Part shown: piece after piece, positions 20,971-28,176 of the stretch
Layout: the number at the start of each line of letters is the position of its first letter
How positions within the stretch are numbered: the first letter of the stretch is position 1
DNA from: Oscillospiraceae bacterium
GTDB lineage: Bacteria > Bacillota > Clostridia > Oscillospirales > CAG-272
DNA: 34,524 nucleotides
Reading direction: 5' to 3'
Assembly: GCA_015064525.1 (NCBI GenBank)
Contig: SVSC01000009.1
Location: 1 to 34,524, forward strand
Notes under the pieces: model-generated
Told to the model about the DNA's origin: nothing
Databases searched by the model: none
Seen by the model: only the letters and a program-made list of their open reading frames with translations
Translations under genes and position numbers: made by a program

Positions 20971-22314
20971 TTAGATATAGAAAATAAATTTGTTCTGTTT
21001 TTTCTGGAACACCACAATACCCACCAGCAGGAAGATAAAGGAATATGCCAGACACGCAAGATTTTCACTCAGCGAGGGGAGCGTTCCGTACAGCGTGACC
21101 GCACGGAAATACTCCACGTAATGGGTGAGGGGGTTTAATCTTACAATGCTTTGCATCCACGCGGGCAAAACGTTAATGGGATAGATGATGGGCGTGAGAT
21201 AAACCCAGAGCGTGATGAACACGCCGTAGAGATACCCAACGTCTCTGAAAAAGGTGTTCATGGTGGCAAGAATCAAGCTGAAGCCGAAGTTGAAAATAAA
21301 AAGACAGAGAATGGGGATCGGGAACAGCAGCATTGTCCAGCTGGGAGTAACGCCAACGATCAGGAACACGATCACCGCGGCAATCAGCGAGAACAGCAGA
21401 TTCACCAGCGAGAACAGGCATTTTTCCAAGGGGAAGATCACCTTGGGAATATACACCTTCTTGATCAGACCCGACGCGTTGATAATGGAGGTCATAGAGA
21501 AGGAGGTCGCCTCGGAAACAAAATTGAACAGTATATAACCGGTGAGATAGTAAACCGGGAAATCGTTGATGTCGTAGCGGAAGATATTGGCAAAAACAGC
21601 CGTTAGCACCAGCATCATGAGCAAGGGGTTCAGCACGCTCCACAGAATGCCCAACACCGACCGACGGTACTTGGTTTTGATGTCTCTGGACACCAGATCG
21701 TAGAGCAGACAGCGGTAGTGCTTCAACGTGGTTGCCATTTTGATATAGCCCTCCCGCTCATAGAGAAACTCCACCAAAAACAGGATCACGCTGAAGGGGA
21801 AGAAAAAGGACAAAAGAGCGGTTTGAACGTTCAGATTCAAGCCTCTCGGATTCAGCTCAATGCGGTCAAGCTCCAATTCGCAGCCCGCCTCATCACAAAT
21901 TTCAATGGTGAGAGAAGCGACCGTTGCGTCGATCTCCAAATAGTAATCGTTGTTCTTGATGGTAACGGGCGCCTGCTTGGTCTGCATCTCTCCGCCTACC
22001 TCGGAGGTGTACTGAATTTCAACGGCAGTCAGCGTTTTATTGAAGGAGCCCTCAATCAGCAGATTGTTCACCGCAACGGGACGGCTGGAGGACACCGACA
22101 CCGTGCAGGGCTCGTCCGATGAAATATACCCGAATTCGGCACTGCTCCATCCGGAAGTTGAGATCTCGGCAGCGGAAAACACCATATTGTCGGCTTTTTT
22201 TACATAGTTTTCTATATTGGAAGCACTGAAGCGTACTACCGAAAAATAAGAGCTGATCAGCAAGCAAAGCAGAACCGCGGCAAAAAGAAGCCACTTTTTC
22301 TTTCTCAATGTCAA
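20971..22314 (-). CDS. Polysaccharide ABC transporter permease (Wzm-like, ABC-2) with N-terminal extracytoplasmic domain
   Basis: C-terminal about 250 aa is a classical permease (LVSRDIKTKYRRSVLGILWSVLNPLLMMLVLTAVFANIF...YFRAVTLYG). N-terminal about 190 aa has a TM, a beta-rich domain and a second TM. TTG at 22314 preferred over GTG at 22323, which sits on the SD. Confidence 0.88.
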   Translation of the reverse strand: MTLRKKKWLLFAAVLLCLLISSYFSVVRFSASNIENYVKKADNMVFSAAEISTSGWSSAEFGYISSDEPCTVSVSSSRPVAVNNLLIEGSFNKTLTAVEIQYTSEVGGEMQTKQAPVTIKNNDYYLEIDATVASLTIEICDEAGCELELDRIELNPRGLNLNVQTALLSFFFPFSVILFLVEFLYEREGYIKMATTLKHYRCLLYDLVSRDIKTKYRRSVLGILWSVLNPLLMMLVLTAVFANIFRYDINDFPVYYLTGYILFNFVSEATSFSMTSIINASGLIKKVYIPKVIFPLEKCLFSLVNLLFSLIAAVIVFLIVGVTPSWTMLLFPIPILCLFIFNFGFSLILATMNTFFRDVGYLYGVFITLWVYLTPIIYPINVLPAWMQSIVRLNPLTHYVEYFRAVTLYGTLPSLSENLACLAYSFIFLLVGIVVFQKKQNKFIFYI

Positions 22315-22367
22315 AATATGCACTCTCCGTTTCTTAAAAATACCTATAGTTAGCCATTGTCTGTTTT

Positions 22368-22396
22368 ATTATACCACTTTCAAGGTGTCTTGTCAA
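22368..22396 (-). promoter_or_regulatory. Consensus sigma-A promoter for the glycan operon
   Basis: Minus strand TTGACA-N17-TATAAT (-35 at 22391-22396, -10 at 22368-22373). Confidence 0.85.
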
Positions 22397-22541
22397 CAAG
22401 TTTCAGGATTTTTATTCGTATTCGCCGTCATATCCCGTCTGATTTCGCCATATCTCGCCCATCGGGAGTGTGGATCAATCAATCGAATTGCTTGGATCCT
22501 CACGATCTCGGCAAAATAAAAAACTTTTTTCGCAAAACCTC

Positions 22542-22570
22542 TTGACAAATCGGTCTACATGGTGTAGAAT
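22542..22570 (+). promoter_or_regulatory. sigma-A-type promoter for blaI/blaR1-like genes
   Basis: TTGACA-N17-TAGAAT. Confidence 0.8.
22554..22568. promoter_or_regulatory. BlaI-family operator 1 (predicted)
   Basis: TCTACA-TGG-TGTAGA perfect inverted repeat inside the -35/-10 spacer and overlapping the -10 box. Confidence 0.7.
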
Positions 22571-22579
22571 AATATCAGA

Positions 22580-22596
22580 GTCTACAACCTGTAAAC
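22580..22596. promoter_or_regulatory. BlaI-family operator 2 (predicted)
   Basis: GTCTACA-ACC-TGTAAAC (one arm mismatch), same TACA-N3-TGTA core, centred 27 bp downstream of operator 1 at about the start of transcription. Confidence 0.65.
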
Positions 22597-22619
22597 CCAA
22601 AAATGAAAAGGAGGACCTT

Positions 22620-22982
22620 ATGAACGATCTGCAATTGGGTGTTGTGGAGGGGCGCTTTGCCGACATCATTTGGGAGAATCAGCCCATCTCCACCACTGAG
22701 CTGGTAAAGCAATGCGCCGAGCGCCTTTCCTGGAAAAAGTCCACCACCTACACCGTTCTGAAGCGCTTGTGCGACAAGGGGATTTTTCAAAACGACAACG
22801 GCACCGTTTGCGCCCTGCTCTCGAAGGATGAGCTTCACGCGATACAGAGTGAGAGGTTCGTTGAGGAGACCTTTCAGGGCTCCCTCCCCGCCTTTCTTGC
22901 CGCCTTCACCGCCCGCAAGCCCTTAACCACCGAGGAGCTGGATTGCCTGCGGCGAATGCTGGATGATACCGAGGAGCGCTGA
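22620..22982 (+). CDS. BlaI/MecI/CopY family transcriptional repressor
   Basis: 120 aa MNDLQLGVVEGRFADIIWENQPISTTELVKQCAERLSWKKSTTYTVLKRLCDKGIFQND: penicillinase-repressor winged HTH. Confidence 0.92.
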   Translation: MNDLQLGVVEGRFADIIWENQPISTTELVKQCAERLSWKKSTTYTVLKRLCDKGIFQNDNGTVCALLSKDELHAIQSERFVEETFQGSLPAFLAAFTARKPLTTEELDCLRRMLDDTEER

Positions 22983-22983
22983 T

Positions 22984-24528
22984 ATGGGACAGCTATTCCT
23001 ATCACTCTTCAATCTCGGCGCGTCCGCAAGCTGGGTGGTGCTTGCGGTTTTGCTGCTCCGTATCCTATTTAAAAAAGCCCCCAAGCGGGTGCTCTGTATC
23101 CTATGGGCGTTGGTTGCCGTTCGTCTTTTGATTCCCGAGCTTCCCCAAGCCGTTTTCAGTCTGCTCCCCTCTGCCGAGCCTCTGCCGCAGGAGATCCTGC
23201 TCTCCCCTGCCCCCACCGTGAACAGCGGAATTTCCGCTTTGGATGAGGCGATCAATCCGTTTTTCAGCCAATCTCTGGCACCAAATCCGGGGGACAGCGT
23301 AAATCCGTTGCAGGTGTACGCCGCGGTTGCGGGCTGCCTGTGGCTGTTTGGGATGATCGGAATGCTGATCTACATGGCAGTCAGCTACTGCCGCGTGCTT
23401 CACTCGGTTCGGGAAGCCATCCCCTCGGAGAAGGGTATGATGCTCTGTGACCGACTTTCCACTCCATTTGTGATGGGGATTCTCCGCCCCCGCATCTATC
23501 TTCCCTCCGACCTTTCCGAGGCAGATACCGTCTACGTGCTGGCGCATGAGCGAGCGCACCTGAAGCGGCTCGACCACGTTTGGAAGCCGCTGGGCTTTCT
23601 CCTGCTCTCGGTATACTGGTTCCATCCCCTTTTGTGGGTTGCTTATCTGCTCTTCTGCCGCGACATTGAGCTTGCCTGCGACGAGACTGTGCTGGCGCGT
23701 CTCGGCAAAAACGAAAAAAAGCCCTACTCCGAGGCGTTGATCCGATGCAGTATGCCCCGCGGCAGACTTTCGGGATGTCCCCTTGCCTTTGGAGAATTGG
23801 GCGTAAAAGAAAGGGTGAAAAACGCAATGCGCTACAAAAAAACGCCTGTTTGGCTGATCATTCTGCTTTCCGTTGTCATTTTCATCGCGTCCTTCTGCTT
23901 GCTCACCAATCCAAAAATCGTTCCTCGCGAGCCAAGCTATCCCATCCCCTACCCTCATTCCACCGCGCTTTCGGGTGTAGATGAGGACGGACACCATTGG
24001 ATGCTCGCCACCGTTTTGGAGGATCAGGGTGGATTCCTTTTGGTGCGTCCCCATTCCGGCGAGCTTCCCGAAAGCATTTCGGTTTCCAAAAAACTGACGT
24101 CGAAACGGTTCTTCCCCGAGGACATTGCGGTTGGCGACACGGTGAAGATTCTCCACAATGGGCAAATGACCCTCTCCTATCCCCCCACGCTCCACAATGT
24201 TTACGATATCCTTGAGATGAGCCCCGTGGCGACTCAAATCTACACCCGTTCCGTAGTCTACGGAAAGGTTCCCGACAAGTTCAACATCACCCTCTACAGC
24301 AACGGCACCTTCTCCTTTTACGAAACCATGCTTTCCTCCTATATGGGGCATGGTACCTATCGGATAGAGGATGGGATCCTCATCATTACCACAAATGACG
24401 GCAAATTTGTCAACCGCTTTCGCGTGGAGAACGACTGCCTGATCTTTCTTGCGGAGGGCTCCACCAATTTCCCGTACATCAAGCTGACGGACGGCGATCG
24501 CTTTCAAATCGTTTATTTGTATGGGTGA
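22984..24528 (+). CDS. BlaR1/MecR1-like M56 family membrane metallopeptidase with non-PBP C-terminal region
   Basis: 514 aa; HERAHL zinc motif in YVLAHERAHLKRLDHVWKPLGFLLLSVYWFHPLLWVAYLLFCRDIELACDETVL; immediately follows the blaI-like stop. C-terminal extracytoplasmic region lacks PBP motifs. Confidence 0.88.
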   Translation: MGQLFLSLFNLGASASWVVLAVLLLRILFKKAPKRVLCILWALVAVRLLIPELPQAVFSLLPSAEPLPQEILLSPAPTVNSGISALDEAINPFFSQSLAPNPGDSVNPLQVYAAVAGCLWLFGMIGMLIYMAVSYCRVLHSVREAIPSEKGMMLCDRLSTPFVMGILRPRIYLPSDLSEADTVYVLAHERAHLKRLDHVWKPLGFLLLSVYWFHPLLWVAYLLFCRDIELACDETVLARLGKNEKKPYSEALIRCSMPRGRLSGCPLAFGELGVKERVKNAMRYKKTPVWLIILLSVVIFIASFCLLTNPKIVPREPSYPIPYPHSTALSGVDEDGHHWMLATVLEDQGGFLLVRPHSGELPESISVSKKLTSKRFFPEDIAVGDTVKILHNGQMTLSYPPTLHNVYDILEMSPVATQIYTRSVVYGKVPDKFNITLYSNGTFSFYETMLSSYMGHGTYRIEDGILIITTNDGKFVNRFRVENDCLIFLAEGSTNFPYIKLTDGDRFQIVYLYG

Positions 24529-25634
24529 CCGTCCCCTGCCAGCAGATCGTACAATTCCTCCGTTTCTCTTGTCATCCGTTCAGCGGTGAAACGACAGCGG
24601 TAGCTCTCCAGCGCCAGACGGCGCAGCTCCGCCTCCAGGGCGCTGTTGGTGAGGATCTCCTCCAATCGCTCCGCCAGCGCCTTGGCATCCCCCACGGGAT
24701 AGGAAAGCCCGCCGCCCTCGATCATCCCGCGGTTTCCGCCGTAGTCGGAGGCAACCGTTGGAAGGGCGGCGCTCATCCCCTCGGATATGGCGAGGCAGGA
24801 GGTTTCCGTGCCGCAGGAGCAATTCACGTTGATCCGCAGCAAGCGGTAGATCTGCGCCATATCCTGCACGAAGCCCGTGAAGATCACCGCATCCCTCAAT
24901 CCCAGCCAATCGGCATACGCCTCCAAGCTTTGCCGCAGGCTACCCTCCCCCACAATGAGAAACCGCAAGGGCTCGTGGGGGAGGCTTTTTTTCAGCCTTG
25001 CGGCGGCATCCAGAAAGGTACGGTGTCCCTTACACGCCTCCAAGCGGGCGCAGATGCCGATACACCGCTCTCCCTCTCGAATTCCATACCGCCGCCGTAG
25101 GTTGGCAAGCTCCTCCGCATGAATCTCACGCACGGGATCGGAGCCGTTAAGAATCACCCGAATCGACCGCCGCGGAAGCCCCAACGCCATGAGATTTTCC
25201 GCAGCCGAGGGCGCCGTTGCAATGGCAAGATCGGAGAGCCAACGGTTCCCCATCCGTTCCAGAAGCTGACGCGCGCCTCCTCTGGGCGCCTCCGAGGGAA
25301 AATAACAGTGCCTTGTGTGGATCACGCGGCAGCCGCAAAGCTTTCCCGCCATTCTGGCGGATACCGCCGCGTTGGCGTGAACAATATCAATCCCGCGGGA
25401 ACGAATGATCGCCTTGATTTCCCGCACCGACTCCGCCAAAAGACGGTCACACGGGTGCGCAAGCGCCACCGTTTCCACCCCCATTGCCACCAAGCGTTCG
25501 GTCAGCTCCGCTCCCTTTGGGAGCGCTACCACACACGCAAAGCGCTCTCGGTTCAAATGCCTGAGCAGGTTGCATAGCTGGATCCCCGCTCCTCCGATAT
25601 TGGTATCGCTGATCACCTGCAAAACACGAATCAT
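24513..25634 (-). CDS. GT4 family glycosyltransferase
   Basis: MIRVLQVISDTNIGGAGIQLCNLLRHLNRERFACVVALPKGAELTERL...CIGICARLEACKGHRTFLDAA...CLAISEGMSAALPTVASDYGG; SD GGGAGG before the 25634 ATG. Confidence 0.93.
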   Translation of the reverse strand: MIRVLQVISDTNIGGAGIQLCNLLRHLNRERFACVVALPKGAELTERLVAMGVETVALAHPCDRLLAESVREIKAIIRSRGIDIVHANAAVSARMAGKLCGCRVIHTRHCYFPSEAPRGGARQLLERMGNRWLSDLAIATAPSAAENLMALGLPRRSIRVILNGSDPVREIHAEELANLRRRYGIREGERCIGICARLEACKGHRTFLDAAARLKKSLPHEPLRFLIVGEGSLRQSLEAYADWLGLRDAVIFTGFVQDMAQIYRLLRINVNCSCGTETSCLAISEGMSAALPTVASDYGGNRGMIEGGGLSYPVGDAKALAERLEEILTNSALEAELRRLALESYRCRFTAERMTRETEELYDLLAGDGHPYK

Positions 25635-25650
25635 GCGCTCGCCTCCCATC

Positions 25651-25687
25651 AAAAAAACGTCTGCGCCAACAGTATGCGCAGACGTTT
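25651..25687 (-). terminator. Intrinsic terminator/attenuator hairpin between DUF2752 and GT4 genes
   Basis: Minus strand AAACGTCTGCGC-ATACTGTTG-GCGCAGACGTTT followed by TTTT: perfect 12-bp stem, 9-nt loop. Confidence 0.85.
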
Positions 25688-26139
25688 CATATTCCATTCC
25701 AAAACCACAAAAGATCCCCCAGCGGATCGAAGGCGCAAAAAATCATCAACAAATTTCTGAGAATCCCGAATACCGCCAGCGCGGTTACGGCAGTAATCCA
25801 CGTCCAATGTGGGACGGCAAACAATTTTTCCTCACCGCGCCTCAATCTCACCCACGCGCGCACATACAGCACCGCGGCAATGGGAACAGACGCAACCACA
25901 AGCGCGTTTGATCTCAGCGCTTCCGCAAAATCCAATCGAAGAAGCGCCGCAGCCGCGCGGGTACCGCCGCAAAGAGGACAGTAAAGCATCAGCCAATCAT
26001 GCAAAAAGCATCCGCTCATAAGGGTTGGCAAAAAATTTCTTCCCCAAGCGGCAAGCAAACGGTAAATGGGAAAGAGCAAAATTGCGGCAAAAACCGCCAA
26101 GTGCAGCACCAGCATGGTTTTCTTTGCCTTTGAATTCAT
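25687..26139 (-). CDS. DUF2752-like membrane protein
   Basis: 150 aa; TM segments with the family hallmark YCPLCGGTRAAAALLRLDFAEALRSN. Confidence 0.85.
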   Translation of the reverse strand: MNSKAKKTMLVLHLAVFAAILLFPIYRLLAAWGRNFLPTLMSGCFLHDWLMLYCPLCGGTRAAAALLRLDFAEALRSNALVVASVPIAAVLYVRAWVRLRRGEEKLFAVPHWTWITAVTALAVFGILRNLLMIFCAFDPLGDLLWFWNGI

Positions 26140-26165
26140 TTTGTCCTCCTTTTTTCTGAAATCGG

Positions 26166-26194
26166 TTGCGTTTTTCCCGCTTTTGTGCTATAAT
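26166..26194 (+). promoter_or_regulatory. sigma-A-type promoter for DUF4190-like gene
   Basis: TTGCGT-N17-TATAAT upstream of the AAAGAGG RBS and ATG at 26228. Confidence 0.65.
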
Positions 26195-26227
26195 GAAGAC
26201 AAATACGCGGAAAGAGGTTTTTTCATT

Positions 26228-26665
26228 ATGAATGATTCCTTTGGATACTCGGACTATCGGGCGGATTACGCACAATCGGCATCCGCCACGAAAGGCAACA
26301 ACGCGCAGGGAATGTCCACCGCGGCGTTAACGCTGGGGATTCTTTCGGTCTCTCTCACCTGCTGCTGTTGCTGTTTGCTCCCCATGAACCTGATCCTCGG
26401 CGCGCTTGCCGTGGTCTTCGCCTTCCTTTCCAAAAGTCGAAACGGCGGCAAGCTCAACGGAAAAGCCCGCTGGGGCTTGATCCTTGGCATCCTTGGTATT
26501 CTTTTGTTCGTGCTGATCATGGTGATTGTGTTCTCCGGTTCCCCGCTCTCCACACTCTTTGAGGACGCGGAAGCGATGGAGGACTGGATGGAGCAGGTGG
26601 AGAACTACTATCAGCACCCCGAGGACTATCCCAACGGAATTCCCCTGCCTGAGGGATTTGAATAA
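26228..26665 (+). CDS. Small DUF4190-like two-TM membrane protein
   Basis: 145 aa; MSTAALTLGILSVSLTCCCCCLLPMNLILGALAVVFAFLSK...GKARWGLILGILGILLFVLIMVIVF pattern. Confidence 0.75.
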   Translation: MNDSFGYSDYRADYAQSASATKGNNAQGMSTAALTLGILSVSLTCCCCCLLPMNLILGALAVVFAFLSKSRNGGKLNGKARWGLILGILGILLFVLIMVIVFSGSPLSTLFEDAEAMEDWMEQVENYYQHPEDYPNGIPLPEGFE

Positions 26666-26693
26666 CACAATCCGCTGTCGGATCTACAGTCTC

Positions 26694-26724
26694 AAAGGAC
26701 ACAGGCAATTGCCTGTGTCCTTTT
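26694..26724 (+). terminator. Intrinsic terminator between convergent genes
   Basis: AAAGGACACAGGCAATTGCCTGTGTCCTTTT: perfect palindrome with T-tract on + strand. Confidence 0.85.
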
Positions 26725-26731
26725 CTGATGA

Positions 26732-28129
26732 TTAAACGGAATGTACGCCCAGCTTGGGGTCCGCGTTGTCGGCATCCAAGCCGTACTTCTTTGCCTTGCG
26801 GAACTCAAAGAACTTCTTGGACACGTCGGGGAACAGCGCGTAGGAGAGAACGTCCTCGTCCTGCTCCAGATAAGGAGCGATCTCCGCGCGAAGCTGCTCC
26901 AGCTCGGGCTTTAGCTTGTCGGCGGGACGGCAGGTGGTGGGCTTCTCATCGCCAATGATCTTCTTCACGAAGGCGGGATCAATCGGAACCGCGGTCTTGC
27001 CGTAGTCGCCTCTCACAATGCCCTTAAACTCCTTGGTAACCGTTTTATACCGCTCCCCCATGATCACGTTGAACACCGCCTGGGTTCCAACGATCTGAGA
27101 GGAGGGCGTTACCAGCGGAGGATAGCCAACGTCGGCGCGCACTCTCGGAACCTCCTCCAGCACCTCGGTGAGCTTATCGGACTTTCCTGCCTGCGCCAGC
27201 TGGCTCATCAGGTTGGAAAGCATTCCTCCGGGAACCTGATACATCAGCGCGTTCACGTCTACCTTCAGCGCCTTGGGATTCAGAAGACCGTCGGCAAGAT
27301 ATTTCTCACGCAAGGGCGTGAAATACTTGGTAACGGTGTCCAGCGTCTCCAGGCTGATGCCCGTATCGTAGGGCGTTCCCTGCAGAGCGGCAACCATTGC
27401 CTCCGTGGGAGGCTGAGAGGTTCCCAGCGCCATGGGGGAAATTGCGGTGTCAATCACGTCAACACCCGCCTCCACCGCCTTCATCAAGGTCATGGAAGCC
27501 AGACCGGAGGTGTAGTGGGTGTGCAGCTGGATCGGAATGCGAACGCTTTCCTTCAGTGCCTTCACCAGATCATACGCGTCGTAGGGCTTGAGAAGACCTG
27601 CCATATCCTTGATACAGATCGAATCGGCGCCCATACCCTCCAGCTCCTTGGCGTACTTGGAGTAGTACTCGAGCGTGTAAACGGGACCTGTGGTGTAGGA
27701 AAGAGCTGCCTGCACGTGTCCCCCCTCCTTTTTGGTAGCGCGGATGGCGGTTTGCAGGTTTCTGGTATCGTTCAGCGCATCAAAGATGCGGAGGATATCG
27801 ATACCGTTTGCGATGGATTTCTGCACGAAATACTCCACCACGTCATCGGAATAATGACGGTAGCCCAGAATGTTCTGCCCTCTGAAGAGCATTTGCAGCT
27901 TGGTGTTCCGAACCTTATCCTTGATCTTTCTCAAGCGCTCCCAAGGATCCTCATTCAAAAATCTCATGCAGGCATCGAAGGTTGCGCCTCCCCATGCCTC
28001 CAGAGAATGGTAGCCGATCTGATCCATGGTTTCCAGAATGGGAAGCATTTCCTCCGTGGTCATTCTGGTTGCGATCAGCGACTGGTGGGAGTCTCTGAGA
28101 ACGGTTTCTGTAATTTTCACTTTTGCCAT
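26732..28129 (-). CDS. oadA: Oxaloacetate decarboxylase alpha / transcarboxylase 5S-like carboxyltransferase subunit, lacking a biotinyl domain
   Basis: 465 aa; TETVLRDSHQSLIATRMTTEEMLPI, EAWGGATFDACMRFLNEDPWERLR, FRGQNILGYRHY, DALNDTRN, QLHTHYTSG; ends without an EAMKM biotinyl motif. Confidence 0.93.
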   Translation of the reverse strand: MAKVKITETVLRDSHQSLIATRMTTEEMLPILETMDQIGYHSLEAWGGATFDACMRFLNEDPWERLRKIKDKVRNTKLQMLFRGQNILGYRHYSDDVVEYFVQKSIANGIDILRIFDALNDTRNLQTAIRATKKEGGHVQAALSYTTGPVYTLEYYSKYAKELEGMGADSICIKDMAGLLKPYDAYDLVKALKESVRIPIQLHTHYTSGLASMTLMKAVEAGVDVIDTAISPMALGTSQPPTEAMVAALQGTPYDTGISLETLDTVTKYFTPLREKYLADGLLNPKALKVDVNALMYQVPGGMLSNLMSQLAQAGKSDKLTEVLEEVPRVRADVGYPPLVTPSSQIVGTQAVFNVIMGERYKTVTKEFKGIVRGDYGKTAVPIDPAFVKKIIGDEKPTTCRPADKLKPELEQLRAEIAPYLEQDEDVLSYALFPDVSKKFFEFRKAKKYGLDADNADPKLGVHSV

Positions 28130-28176
28130 GATATGACTGTGAATCCTTTCTTCAAAATTTCAATCTACCGCGGCGA

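Noticed and set aside
23101-24507. 468-aa - strand ORF antisense to the BlaR1-like gene
   Set aside because: Opposite strand has clear M56 motifs and operon context; the antisense translation is not protein-like.
22984-24528. Calling the BlaI/BlaR1 pair a beta-lactam resistance locus
   Set aside because: No beta-lactamase or PBP2a-like gene nearby and no penicillin-binding sensor domain; the MBL protein at 2680-4395 is a distant lipoprotein with no resistance evidence.
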